Shown here: positions 1-12,451 of the stretch, piece by piece
Position numbering within the stretch: the first letter of the stretch is position 1
Layout: each line of letters starts with the position of its first letter
The notes under the pieces: generated by a model
The model's database searches: none
What the model saw: the letters and a program-made list of their open reading frames with translations, nothing else
What the model was told of the DNA's origin: nothing
Position numbers and translations under genes: made by a program
NCBI RefSeq assembly: GCF_029962835.1
Contig: NC_080582.1
Span: forward strand, 71,296,177-71,360,176
Direction of reading: 5' to 3'
Source: Magnolia sinica
Taxonomy: Eukaryota; Streptophyta; Magnoliopsida; Magnoliales; Magnoliaceae
Length of the DNA stretch: 64,000 nt

Positions 1-3000
1 TTGTGTACCGAGAGGGATAATTGAGGATGTGTTGGTCTAGGTTGACAGATTCTACTACCTTGTAAATTTTATAGTCCTGGATATCGAACTCATCAGTAAC
101 ATGAGCACTTAAATTCCCGCCATTCTTGGTTGCCCATTCCTTGCCACTTCAAACGCAATCATCAATTCTAGGAATGGTGTCATGAGCATGTCCTTCGGGA
201 ATATGACATTGGAGTTAAACATCTTTTTCAACACGAGTAGACGGTTAGAGGATGATGCGGATTTCCACGACATTAACATAATTGACTCTTTTGTGGAAGA
301 TAGAACGCCTCTGACCCTCTAGACACGTGCCTGGCCCACTCCTATGATTTTGATGATGACATGATTAAGGAGATGGTTGTCATGCTTGATACTGTGCCGG
401 TACTTAAAGTTAACCGGTGGAGGCCACAATTTGAAGAATTGTCCCAAACCGAAGAAGTGCCTCTGCCATCTAACCTCAAGGCACCGAAGCTTGACCTAAA
501 ACCTTTGCCATCTGATTTGAAATATGTTTATTTAGGTCAAGATAAGACATACCCGGTGGTGATTTCATCCCACCTTGAGCAAGAACAGGAGAGTCTCATA
601 TCTACTCTCATTGAGCATAAGGGAGCCCTTAGATAGACGATTGCGGACCTCAAGGGAATTGACCATTCGATTTGTACTCACCGCATTTATCTTGAGGATA
701 ATGCGAAGACCTCTCAGCAATCACAACGTAGACTAAATCCAAACATGAAGGAAGTGGTTAAAGCCGAGGTTCTTAAACTATTAAATGTGGGTATCATATA
801 CCCTATATCCGATAGTCAATGGGTGAGTCCAACTCAGGTGGTTCCTAAGAAGTCCGAAATCACCATCGTAGCTAATGCCAATAATGAACTTGTGCCAACT
901 AGAGTTACTACTGGTTGGAGAATGTGCATTGACTACAGGAAGTTGAATACCGTCACGAGGAAGGACCACTTTCCTTTGCCCTTTATTGATCAAATTTTGG
1001 AAAGGCTAGTTGGTCATTCCTATTATTGTTTCCTTGATGGGCATGATGAGTATTTTTTCTGATATGGTGGGGCAATATCTAGAGGTCTTCATGGACGATT
1101 TCTCTGTTTTCGGTCCATCTTTCAGCGAGTGCTTAGAGAGTCTTATATGTGCCCTGAAAAGATGTGAAGAAAAGAATTTGGTACTCAATTGGGAGAAGTG
1201 TCATTTCATGGTTCGTAAGGGAATTATCCTTAGATATATCATCTCCTCCAAAGGAATCGAGGTAGATAAGGCTAAAATTGATCTTATCTCTAACCTACCT
1301 CCACCCAAGAACATACAAGACATGCGATCCTTCTTAGAACATGTCAGTTTTTACAGACGATTCATAAAGGACTTTAGTCTCCTATCTCGTCCTTTATGTA
1401 ATCTACTTCAAAAGGATGCACCATACAAGTGGACTAAGCAATGTTATGAGCTTTTACTAAGCTTAAGGGCATGTTGACCACTGCACCTATCATGTAGCCA
1501 CCCGACTAAAGCCTTCCTTTTGAACTTATGTGCGACGGGTCTGACTATGCCCTTAGGGCGATTTTAGGCCAGAGAAAAGAAAAAAAGCCCTACGTTATCC
1601 ATTACGCAAGTAGAACTCTAAATCCTGCCCAAGTGAACTACTCAACTACGGAAAAGGAACTCTTGGCCGTAGTGTTTGCTTTGGACAAATTTAGGTCCTA
1701 CTTGATTGGATCCAAGATCGTCGTTTACACAGATTATGCGGTGCTCAAGTATCTTCTTTCTAAGAATGATGCTAAGCCCCGCCTGCTAACATGGATCCTC
1801 CTACTCCAGGAATTTGATTTAAAAATAAAAGATAAAAAGGGAGTAAAGAACGTAGTGGCTGACCATCTTTCTCACCTTGATCTCCCTAATTCCCCAAAGA
1901 CGACACATATCAATGACATATTCCCTGACGAACAACTGTTCAAAATCTCCTAGTCACCTTGGTTTGCTGATATTGCTAATTATCTTACCACAGGTTTCAC
2001 ACCGACACATTGGACCGCACAAGATAAGAAGAAATTTTTCACTGAGGTGCGCAAATTCTTCGAGGATGATCCGTATTTGTTTAAATATTTCCTAGACAAA
2101 ATCTTAAGAAGATGTGTGCCAAACAATGAGCATCAGAGTGCCATCTCCTTCTGTCACTCTCAGGCCTATGGTGGTCACTTTTCTGCTAAAAAGACCATGG
2201 CCAAAATTCTACAGTGTAGCTTTTACTGGCCTACTATGTTCAGGGACACTCATGAGTTTTGCAAGGCTTGTGAATGTTGTCAGAAGTTGGGAGCATTGTC
2301 TCGTCGAAATATGATGCCCTTGAACCTCATTCTTATCATAGAGGCATTTGATTGTTGGGGCATCGATTTCATGGGACCATTCCCCCAATCCTTTGGAAAT
2401 CTATTTTGCTCTCCGTAGACTATGTCGCTAAATGGGTCGAAGCGATTCCGTGCCGGAACAATGACCATCAAACGGTCATTAAATTCTTAAAAGAAAACAT
2501 CCTTTCCCGGTTCGGAACGCCTCGAGCCATCATTAGTGATGGGTGCTCACATTTTTGTAATAGGCCATTCGAGAGTTTAATGAAGAAATATGGTATCTCT
2601 CATAAGGTAAGCACTCCATACCACCCATAAACAATTGGGCAAGCTGAGATTTCCAATGGGAAGATCAAACACATCTTGGAAAAGACGGCTAACCCTGACC
2701 GTAAAGATTAGTCAATCCGATTGACCGATGCTTTATGGGCTTACCGTAGTGCATTTAAGACCCCTATTGGAATGTCTCCCTTTAGACTTGTCTATGGGAA
2801 GGCCTGCCACTTGCCTGTGAAGTTGGAACATAGAGCCTACTGGGCAATCAAAAATCTGAATTTCAATCTGGACAACACTTGCTCACTACGCAAACTTCAG
2901 TTAAATGAACCTGAACAAATCCGGAACGATGCGTACGAGAACTCGAGAATTTACAAGGACAGGATGAAGGCGTTTCATGACCAACACATTCTGCGAAAAT

Positions 3001-3248
3001 TATTTACGCCAGGTCAGAAAGTCCTTTTGTATAATTTTCTGTTACATCTCTTTCCGGGTAAGCTTCGATCTTGTTGGACCGACCCTTTCACTGTTATCAA
3101 TGTTTATCCTCATGTGGCTATCGAGATTCGGAATCCAAACAATGGCAATGAGTTTAAAGTAAATGGACATCGATTAAAGCCATTTGTTGAGAAATTTGAT
3201 TCAGAGGACATGTCCATGCCTCTGAATGATCCTGTTTACCAGGATTGA
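1..3248 (+). pseudogene. Athila-type gypsy pol remnant (element A)
   Basis: This is the 3' part of a Ty3/gypsy polyprotein: the end of the protease (1-130), a linker (361-636), reverse transcriptase (about 650-1477), RNase H (1490-1890) and integrase (2047-3248). It aligns along its whole length with element B in this window (44700-48085). Visible motifs include VFMDDFSVFG in [16 protein letters not shown] in RNase H, a His/Cys zinc region ending CKACECCQ, WGIDFMGPF and ISDG in the integrase core, and [13 protein letters not shown] in its C-terminal part. The frame is broken by stops (for example Trp to TAG at 634) and frameshifts, and RT lacks about 134 bp at 1041/1042. The 5' LTR, gag and most of the protease lie outside the window. 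It cannot encode a working polyprotein. Confidence 0.9.
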
Positions 3249-4432
3249 TCTCCTAGTCTGATGGAGGTATAGGTAGGTTTACTGCTTTCATAAGACTAGG
3301 GTAGTTTGCTTTTTGTCGTTCTAGGATAGTCGGCTTTATGCTGTAAGGATGGTTTGCTTTCCAGTTGTTTTAAGATAGTTTGCTTTTGTTGGTTTGACTC
3401 TTGTACTGACCCACCTTCACGTTGAGATCTCTTGAAAAAAAAGCCGTTCAATTTCCTCGTCAGGTACTATCTTTCTATCACTTCTCCTTTACTTTCGCTG
3501 CCTCATATGCATTACATGCTTATATCTTTTACATTGAGGACAATGTAGATTTTAGGTTGGGGATGGGAGATTAGGTTACCTAATCAGTATTTTCTTAGTC
3601 TTGAGCAAAAATTGTGAAAAATTTTAAAAAGTTTTTGGAAATTTTTGTAAATTCAAAGCGATTTTGATGGCCATCTTTAATTTAGAAGTATAAGACACTT
3701 AATGTTGGTGATTTATGACTCGTGGATTCAGTTGCTTGTTAGATTTCACAGTTAAGTTCGAGTTAGTAATCCATGATTAAAAGTTTTAAACATTGATTGT
3801 GTCATGATTTCACATGTCACATCTAGCTCACACATTAAAGCTTCGGTTCGATATTGAAGGGTTAACTTGGTAATCACTAAGCATGGAAGGAACCAGCCAG
3901 GGGAATTTGTCCATCATGTTCTTTGAAAAAAAAATTAAAAGAAGAGAAAAATATCCAGCTAAAAAAATAGTTGTCATCGAAAACGGCTACTTGTTAAAGA
4001 TCTTTAAAAAGGTTGACACAGCGTGAAGCCATCGACGGAAAAATCAAAAGCTGGAAGAATAAAAAGGCTGAACTGTAAGGCAAGTTTCGGTTTCGGTTTG
4101 GCTATTCGAAATGCTTTTGTTGATTACCAATGATAGCATGAAAGTTGAGAATTGGACCTTTAATTGTGATAAGTCGAGGTTGCACTATACGCCCATGGAA
4201 CTCAATGTTTAGAATTGTTCCAATCGATGGATTAATACTTTGAACTTGACCATGAAGTTTACCGTGCGCTTAAGTTTAGGAGAAACTAATATTCAACATT
4301 AATGCATCTTAAAATTCTAGTATCTAGATTGTTTTCTCAAAAATCACTTGAGTTTATAGAAATTGTCTTGTAATTCTTAAAATATTTTTTGCATACTTTG
4401 CTCAGGACTAGCGAAATGCTGGTTGGGGATTG
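3249..4432 (+). other. Element A 3' non-coding region with polypurine tract
   Basis: No coding frame is supported. The stretch is colinear with the 3' non-coding regions of B (48086-49325) and C (57067-58206). All three share the segment around 3530-3580 (acattgaggacaatgtag followed by a G-rich run). A purine-rich run, ggttggggattg at about 4421-4432, directly precedes the LTR start TGTTGAGGG and is the likely plus-strand primer. The hairpin units present here in B and C are absent from A. Confidence 0.7.
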
Positions 4433-4459
4433 TGTTGAGGGTTAAACATTGCATATTAG
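4346..4459 (+). repeat. 114-bp direct repeat, left copy
   Basis: It contains the end of the element A internal region, the polypurine tract and the first 27 bp of the LTR. The same sequence recurs at 7473-7586 (constant offset 3127) with about four differences by eye. The two copies bracket the Tekay-like fragment. They are far longer than the 4-6 bp target duplication expected for an LTR element. Confidence 0.85.
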
Positions 4460-7400
4460 TGCATAAAACATGGAGTAGATTAAGCCAAACTGCAAACATA
4501 ATCCAGGGACAGATGAAATGTACAAGCGGAAGACTGAAGTGAACATATGAACTAGTGTAAGTCCCCAAAGGATGTGTGCAGTGCCAGTTAATATTTACAA
4601 GTGTTTGTCTCAAAATACAAGTATCAAAATGAAATAAACCACTACAATAATAACCTCGAATCCCCGTAGCTCCGGACACGACTCACATGAACCTGCCTGA
4701 GAACTGCATAAAGGAGAACGCCTCCTCGTCATCCTCATACTCCTGCTCCGCCTCGTGGGTCGCATCATCATCTGCATCTAAGACAGAGTCTGGTTAGTGT
4801 TTAAACACCGTCCCAGAATGTGGGAGTGAGTGATCAACTCAATGGAACTATATAGTAAAAGTTAACATGTTATCAATTCAGTCAAGCAGTAATAATAAAG
4901 CAATACAATCAAACATATCCTAAGTATTCTTGTTAATGCAAGGATATATGTAGAAATGATGCATGCCCTCGCCTGCACTCCCTCAGCGTCTTCATCTTAC
5001 GGTACGCATGACAACCTCCCACAGTGCTCCACAACGCCAAGGCACATGCAATGTGGTGCATGAACATGATTACCAAGTTGTTATTAGTCCTTTTCATACA
5101 ACAGAATTGGGAAGCTAAGGTACCTTATATCAATTCTCAAACGGTGATCCATTTTAGCGTCGTCAGTTCTAGACAATCTCATACAATATTATGGTTCTAG
5201 GTCGTTGCAAAGGGCTCGTCACCAATCAATGCATGCCTAATCATACCTTAGTTGCTACAATAAGGCTCGTCACCTCAATGCAGTATCAAGGTATGCTCGA
5301 GGTCACTATAAAGGGCTTGTCACCAATCAATGTAGGCCGACAGCATGAATATAGTGTCCCATACCACCATAATCAGTTCACGAGTCTGGATTGCTCACTG
5401 GTCACTACGGGGAGGCTCGTCATCCTAGCATAGGCCGACAGCTCGACCACGGTGTCCCATACCACCATGTCTGGCTCATGAGTCTTAGCGAATCGAGGTA
5501 CCATAGTTAACGGGATTGCACTGGTAAGTTTGGTACCCTAGATTCAAACAGTAGCGTCCATACATGGTGAACATCCACCGGGACAATCAGGTTACTTGAC
5601 GAGCTCGATTAGCACGAACGCACGTTGAGTTGAATGACATGAAGTGCACAAACACTCCGTATGGCCAACTACTGCCGACAACCCTAATACGACTCGGGTT
5701 CGTCAAACACATCCTACGTGGCGAAAACGACCTCAGCCACGAACTCAAAGCTCGTTACCGATTTCTTGGACTATTTCATAGTCCCAAACACCTTCAATTA
5801 TAACAGATATTCATACCAGTAATTCAGAACAGTAATAGATCAACAATTCCAATCATACAAGCATGTGAGCATTTGATGGATTTCAACTTAACATGAATTC
5901 ACACTTAAGTAATACCTAAATTAAACAAAGAATGTAAGTTGCATGTAGGAAATCATACACATCGTTAAGATAGTTGAGAATCTCTTCTCAACGCCCATAA
6001 ACAGTACAATATATTACACACTTGATCATTCAGACATTTCTACAAACACTTAGACTACATATTCCAACATACATGACGTATGTTGGTGATAGTACACATT
6101 AGGACAATTCCTTTCACCAAGGAGTTGATACACATACAACTAGCACAAACACACGACAATTAATCATGGTAAACACATGCTCGTATTTCATATGTATACG
6201 ATACTTTCTACCTATACATGGAATACACAAATCTCAATATAGTTCATATATATCAGAAACGCAATATAAACATCGCATTTGGCATGTGAAATTGCACCCA
6301 CAACAATAATAAACCATTAACCGACATTGAAAGCCTTGAAAACCATAACCTATACGAATATAGTCCGCACCTTTAACCAGATATTGCGCAACGGATTCGA
6401 TTTAGACGATAAGTCTTCGTCGACGGCGAATAGGTAACCTAAGGCATGAATTAGATTAGCTACATCAACACTTAAGCTATTCTAAGTTCCAAAACAGGTT
6501 AGGGTTTAATTGACTTACCCAAAAATGAGATTAGAATCACCGGAATAATGATTCAGATGCGATGGATTAGGTACGCCGGGTAATTGGAAAGAATTCCAAG
6601 ATGATTCACCAACTTCTCTCTCACTTTCTCTCTCCTTTCCTCTCTCTCTCTTAGCTAGGGTTTGGAAAATTCGTATGGAATTTGAGAGTGAGGGTTTAAG
6701 GTCTTTATATAGGCCTAAAATTGATGGAATTAGCCCCAGGGCCAAGGTATACTTAGGTTATAACCAAATCGGGTCTATTTCGGTCCAACGGAGCACTTCT
6801 GGTGGCCCCTTTTCCACGTGCGGTCGGACTTAAGCTCCCTGACCATGGATCTATGTCAGACTGAGTTTTTGTTCCGATCGGATTTACAGATCAGCCGTGG
6901 TGGACCAGTTTTAGTTCAGCAGTCACGGTCACTCTATCAGGGCCACAAGTACATTGACATGCGTGGGACATTTCTACTAATCCGAGGGTGTATTTGGGTC
7001 AAATTTTGACAGTCTGAATCCTTATATTTAGTCCGTAAGCGACACGACTCAAATTACTTAAATTTAAATGTTATTTCTAAATAGTTTCACATTTCTCACA
7101 CTCTTCGCTCCGGGCACAAGTTGTGCATTTCTATACACAGTTTGGAATTGATTTCCGAGGGAGTTGTCAAGTCCAGTAATTTGGTCATAACTGTATAGTT
7201 TTGGGATAATCAGACTTTTGACGTGTGGTCCAGGTCCAATACGGAGTTTCAAGATGCTCCCGAGAGCAACTAGGTTTAAAGATGGATTCTAGATTTCAGG
7301 GTAATGTAGCATCAATGATTCTGCATGTTTTGGGTCTTGCAGATCAAATTTAAAGTGATTAGTGCTAATTTCATAAGCACTCTAGTTTAACACTTGCTAA

Positions 7401-7472
7401 TATTAACCTAATTTCTAAAGGATTTGGTCCTGGGTGATTTCTGCCTGAGGTGGTACTCGGGTCTTTGTACGG
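4455..7472 (-). mobile_element. Tekay/Del-like LTR, truncated and inverted
   Basis: This 3-kb non-coding segment matches the reverse complement of the solo LTR at 50587-53685 and runs parallel to the copy at 61215-64000. Shared landmarks are the repeated GACGAGCC-type motifs near 5200-5450 and the TC-rich leader near 6600-6660. The diagnostic TGTAACG terminus is missing on the left: the match starts at attagtgcataaaacatg, about 100 bp inside the LTR. The right end is diverged beyond about 7430. Without true termini this is not a simple insertion. The small ORFs inside are shadows and not genes. Confidence 0.8.
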
Positions 7473-7586
7473 ACTCGAGTTTATAGAAATTGTCTTGTAA
7501 TTCTTAAAATATTTTTTGCATACTTTGCTCGGGACTAGCAAAATGCTGGTTGGGGATTGTGTTGAGGGTTAAATATTGCATATTAG
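7473..7586 (+). repeat. 114-bp direct repeat, right copy
   Basis: Second copy of the segment at 4346-4459. It again holds a polypurine run and the LTR start (TG at 7560). From here the Athila LTR continues without interruption to 9356. Confidence 0.85.
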
Positions 7587-9356
7587 ACCCTATTTATTAC
7601 TTGGTTTTACGTACATGATAATGCTTAACGCTCTATTTTAATCATGTTTGTGTTGCAAGGTGAATTTAAGAGCTTGGACTGAAAAGAGTACTAAAAGCAT
7701 GGATTTGATGCTCAAGAATTACCAAGGCAAGGGACGGATCTTAGGAGATCGAGATTGAAGAATTCATATGCCAAAGATCCGAGAAAATCAAGTGATTGAC
7801 GATAAAGAGGCCTGAAAATCACCCTAAATGCAATATCACAGGGTTCCCGCTATCCGTTTGGCTCGAAACTTTATAAAAGGCTTGAAGACCCTAAATTAAC
7901 TGTACATGTCGAAATTCAACCCTTAGATCATTGTGGAAGTGGCCCAACGGAGAGATCAGCCACAAAACCACCGATTTGGGGCTCACCTGATACCTAGATA
8001 TGCTTCAATTTTGGTCTCAACCCCTTAAATTGGATGGAAGAGTGGATGAACGGAGTAGATTTATCAGAAACATCACAGTGGACCACGCAGGGGGACGTGC
8101 GAGTGCACAACCGGTGCACTCTCGCACCACATCGGACCGGGCAGACCGGTCAAAGGGTCCTTGACCCGACTCTTCTTTCCAAGAAATAGCGTCCGCACGC
8201 TGTCTTGCCGGGGAAGTGTAGTGGGCCACCATCATGGTCCCGATGGACGATCGGGACTGTCCATTCGATCCAAGGGAGGGGGCCGACCGTACCCATGTTG
8301 ATTTCTTGGTCTCATGCACGTGTACATACGTAGATCGCCGTAAAACACAAGATGAACAGCGGGAAGATTTGATCCTTTGGGCCACACCAAACTCAACCAA
8401 AACCACCCATTTCCAACCGAAATTTCATCAGGAATCCAATGGACGAGGTGGATTTCTCCGAAAACATCACTGTGGGGCCCACCGAGCATCGCAGCGAATC
8501 CACGTGTGCATGGTTCACGTCCAGGAAATCCGGAAATTTCGGGCGGCGCAACCATCTTCCTTCCTCTTTGGTTTCATTGCTTTGTCTATATTTTTCCTTT
8601 AAGAGCTTAGTTTCATCATGCTGATGATGGGCTAAACCTCTTAGCTAGGGCTAAGAGGTGAAGGTTGTAGCGTTATGGGGTGTTTTCTACGGCTTTATTT
8701 CATGTTTATTGATCTCTCTTTGATTATAGTTTGATTATATGGAATATTCATAGTTTTTAATGGTTTGTTATGACTTAAATTACAATGGATCTGCGATAGC
8801 TTTGAGTATTTTCTATGCATGTATAGAGGTTGTGAGCGTAGGACCCCTGTTGTTCACCATCGTCTCATGGACATGGTTGGATGATGGAATTCTTCCTAAC
8901 ATTCATAACTCTCAGATTGGTTATGAATTAGTTAAATTTTGTTGTTTACTTTGTCTCATGGGCATGGTTTTGTGATGGAATCAATTCTAATTCTCATACC
9001 TATCATTCATTAAAAACTAGATCAAAGGAAGTTCAGATGTGAATTTTAATGAATTACCTTCCAATTGGATGAAGATAGGACTCTGAATCTAGTAGTGTTC
9101 TTGAATCAAGCGTAGATCTTCCTGATCTCTACAAGTGGATCCTTGGAAACCCTAGTTTCCCACCTTTGAATTTTACAAGTTTTAGTTTCATAATTCATCA
9201 TTATTCTCTTACTTTCTTCTAATTTAGAGTAAATCTTATTCTAGTTCTAGTTCGAGTTACTTTCAGATTACGTACAAGGTTCAATCCTTGTGGATTCGAC
9301 CTCGGTCTTACCGAGATTATTACTACATCACAACCCTATACTTGGGGTGGTGAACA
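7560..9356 (+). mobile_element. Athila LTR (3' LTR of element A)
   Basis: It starts TGTTGAGGG after a polypurine run and ends tacttggggtggtgaaca. It is about 1.8 kb, slightly shorter than LTR3 (58207-60323), and is colinear with LTR2 and LTR3. It includes the hairpin at 8637-8658 and the terminal block 'gattcgacctcggtct ... actacatcacaaccc'. Because the 5' LTR is outside the window, its target duplication cannot be checked; the 3' flank is ctatc. Overlapping small ORFs on both strands are not credible genes. Confidence 0.85.
8637..8658. promoter_or_regulatory. Conserved LTR hairpin
   Basis: A perfect inverted repeat with 9-bp arms CCTCTTAGC and GCTAAGAGG around the loop TAGG. The identical hairpin occurs in LTR2 (53957-53978) and LTR3 (59609-59630), whose surroundings have diverged. 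It is probably an RNA structure in the transcribed part of the LTR; the function is inferred. Confidence 0.6.
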
Positions 9357-9626
9357 CTATCAAAAAGCAAAACACATGCATGTCCAATGCTTAGCATTAG
9401 AAAATGAAGTACATAATCAAATGCATAGTGAATCATTCTTGATCAATGAAAGTGATTTAAAAAAATAGTTGGAGGGGAAACTCACTTCGACATAGTTTCC
9501 ATGCAAGAATCATACTTGGTAAAAAACTCAAGTGAATTGTTTCCATTTTTCAACCAAAGCAACCTTCCAGAACAGCCAAGAGAAAAAACAAGAACCATAC
9601 CAGAAAGCAAATGGTGAAAGCCATGG

Positions 9627-10667
9627 CTATGAGTTGTAGTCGTCGAGCCCTAGATCCCTCAATGCAGCAGCAGTATCATCCTTGCAGTTATCATGGTTTT
9701 GCTTGGCCTTCCTTATGATCTTCTCAATACCATTACCAAGCAAAATAGTTCTGGAAAAATATCAAGAAAAAAAAAAAAAACATCTAAACAGACTGGTATT
9801 AACTGAAAAATATGACTCCTTATGACATTAGAACCACGGAAGATAATGCATCCATTAATTGCAGAGGCCAACCTGTTCTCTGAGTTCTTGAAAACAAGAT
9901 TCCAGATCATGAGACACAATTGTTTTTGCATTTGGGACGCAGCAGGAAACTTCTGCATTGCTTGGATTGCAAAGTCCTCAGCCCCTGCTTCCATTGTGCG
10001 GGCTGCATCCTCTGGGGATCTTAGTGAAAGGATGCAGATGATAGACATAATCTGTGCCATAAAAAAATTTCATTTCAATTAGCATCCACCATCAGATTAA
10101 TAAATCAAGAGCCCTGCTAACAGGACTCTATGCTCACATGCACTAATGCCGCACATGCACACAAGATACAAGCTGTTCATCAGTTCCTCATTATTGATGC
10201 TCCAGCTCAAAACTCAGACAAGTCCGCTCATCAGGTGGGCCACATATGCACAAAAGAAAATGATGCTTAAAACATACACAACTGATCCATATTCAAGTCT
10301 GCTTGTCAGGTGTGGCTCATGAGATGAGCAGAGAGGCCTGATTCTTGTTGATGGCATTGGGCATTGAGACAGTAAGGCCTCCTTGAGTGGCTAGCAATTG
10401 TGTGCATCACACTAGCAATTGTCAGCCGTGAGTCCCTTGGAATGCCACTCAGGCTGGTCCCTTTTGCATTTCTCATAAAACAAAGTAATGGATTTGCAAG
10501 TGCATTCAACTTTTAAGTCTGGCACAACTCATCTCTCAATGTACCTCTTGTAACACAGATGGGTCTTCATTAAATATAGATGAAAGTTTGATTAGTCTAT
10601 CGAGTCCACCTGGGTTGACCTGACATTCATAGCAATATAAGTCATCATCAACATTATTATCATTGGC
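9627..10667 (-). pseudogene. ARMC6-like armadillo protein, 3' exons only
   Basis: Three consecutive exons encode the C-terminal end of a plant ARMC6-type armadillo-repeat protein: 10545-10667, 9873-10051 and 9627-9750 (stop TAG at 9627-9629). The first carries GGLDRLIKLSSIFNEDPSVL, the second IMSIICILSLRSPEDAA and IQAMQKFPAA, the last TILLGNGIEKIIRKAKQNH and ends LRDLGLDDYNS. GT donors and AG acceptors are in place, and the reading frame stays open across the joins, including a codon split between 9873 and 9750. The N-terminal exons of the family (most of the protein) are absent; upstream lies unrelated sequence and then ARF2 and H2B pieces. It is either a captured gene fragment or a truncated 3' end. 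Expression cannot be judged from sequence. Confidence 0.8.
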
Positions 10668-10929
10668 CTACAACAAACAATATAATAACTTCAAATAAAA
10701 CGAAAGCTAAAACATTGTGAATTAGAAAAGTCATTCATAGCAAGAAACTTAAAAGTAATAATGAAGGATAGCACATTGAGCATGCACTGTTCATTTAACT
10801 CCCCACAGAATCCCGACTCCAATCTGATAAAATATCAGCACATTCAACCTTGAAATTCGAAAGAGGGAAACAATTCAAAACTTTGGAGAATGATTCAGCT
10901 TTTTTATCCCTTACCACCACCTCTTTTCA

Positions 10930-11160
10930 AGCATTATTTAATCACTGGAGGCTTGTCAAGGCACCAATATTTTAGTATGATTTTTTACTTTTTGCCAGAT
11001 GAAGTATCTCTGTCTCTTGTACAGTACAATTTGCAACAAGAGCTCATCTGCTTATCATATTCTAGAAAGAATTTGATGAAGTTATTGGGAAGATGTACCC
11101 TAGGCTTGCATGGATGCCTCATGTCTTATGGCAAGGTGACTTCTCAGATGGAAAAACTTA
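10930..11160 (+). pseudogene. Unidentified gene fragment, frameshifted
   Basis: This stretch has the look of former coding sequence. One frame reads LPDEVSLSLVQYNLQQELI and then, after a one-frame shift near 11065, EFDEVIGKMYPRLAWMPHVL. I do not recognise the family. It lies opposite in strand to the ARMC6-, ARF2- and H2B-like pieces on either side. A uniform open frame spans 10890-11192, but the better protein-like reading switches frame inside it, which argues for a degraded exon. Confidence 0.4.
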
Positions 11161-11721
11161 AAGGAAAACAAACATACAGGCCAGAATCATAGTTATTGGA
11201 AACAACGACAAAAAAACAGAGTCAAAACAGTAAGGAGATGGAAGATTTCAATTTGCAGAGCAGCACAACAACTAGAAATTTGGCACAGCTCTAGGAAGAA
11301 AACTGGGGAAAAAAAAAACAGCTAGGAAGACAGATAAATCTAAGATCTACAAGGTTAATTAAAAATAGATCACTCCTATCATGCTACAGCTAGCTATCCA
11401 CAACCGCTCCCAAATGCAAAATTATCTAAATTGATGATGAATCACATCCATCTCCAATGAGGATCAGTTTCTGCTAGCAGAGGGAAGTGGGATGCAAAAG
11501 TGCATGCTCCTAAAAAACACAATGCACAACAGATCTTTCTCTATTCTTCTAATCTGCGCTCCAGATCAAATTTTAACATTACACAGTTCATGAACTAGTG
11601 ACTACCGCGAAAAATGTGGCGGAATCACCACTCTGTCCCATGCAAATCCTTGGCTGCCAACTCCTGAGTAGGCGGTTGAAAAAATTGAAGCCTCACAAAC
11701 CAAGAAAAAAGAGCAACAGAC

Positions 11722-12434
11722 CTTTTCTTCAGAAGTAAAGTCACTTGAGCAAAAACCTTGTCAGTGTCCAGTTTGGCCTATTCATGAAGGAAAAACACTC
11801 ATCAGTAACAAGCAAAACCCTAATCTCAGGCGAAAGAGATCGAGCCCATAACTTCAACTGTTCGTTGATCACCCGGCAAAGGATCTTCCATGGGAGATCA
11901 TAAACAGGCATCTGCTGATCAGCGACCTGATTTGTGGACGCCTCAACCTAGATCAAAACTCCAAAAAGAAAATCATAATCAAACCCCAGGCAAACCAAGA
12001 AAGACCCAAAGCCCTTCGAGAAATCCATTTCCGCAGAACATGTAGTAAAACTGACAACAATAAATCAGAAAATCAGAAAAATCTGAGACATGCTCGGAGA
12101 AAAAATACCTGCTCTGTGGCCCTGTGGAAAATAGAATACTGAATCTCCTTGACGAGCGGACAGGCACAAGCATGCCAAAGCTCGGTATAAAGAGCATCCT
12201 CCAAATCTAAAACACATTGAAAAACTAAAATCAGAACCAGATCTCCTCTCGACGTGCCTGAATCTGAACCTTGACGTTCAGATGTCTAGCTAAAACTGTC
12301 GAACTTACCTTTTCCAGATGCTGGCGAAGCTAAAACGCTCTTCCTTGCCATTCTACCATCGTTCGATTCACTATAGCCAGAAGAGAAGCTCTCCCCACAG
12401 CCGTTCCCCTTGACAGAAACATCAGAAGACGCCA
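11722..12434 (-). pseudogene. ARF2-like auxin response factor, N-terminal exons only
   Basis: Four exon-like blocks match the start of an ARF2-type auxin response factor, the DNA-binding transcription factors of auxin signalling. They are 12309-12434 (starts MASSDVSVKGNG), 12109-12206 (LYTELWHACACPLV), about 11852-11947 (VEASTNQVADQQMP, DLPWKILCRVIN) and 11722-11777 (LDTDKVFAQVTLL). Introns are retained, with GT donors and AG acceptors at most joins. The second block has lost bases so that the segment corresponding to FYFPQGH is out of frame. The series stops before the B3 DNA-binding domain, so no functional ARF can be made. It is a genomic fragment and not a processed copy. The ATG lies only 20 bp from the end of the H2B piece. 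Confidence 0.8.
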
Positions 12435-12451
12435 TTCCACCATCGTTCGGT

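Noticed and set aside
8232-8624. Cluster of 60-130-codon ORFs on both strands
   Set aside because: All fall within the Athila LTR of element A and overlap each other.
9390-9410. Possible Helitron end (reverse complement of CTAAT near 9399)
   Set aside because: No GC-rich hairpin at the required distance and no matching TC start; too short to trust.
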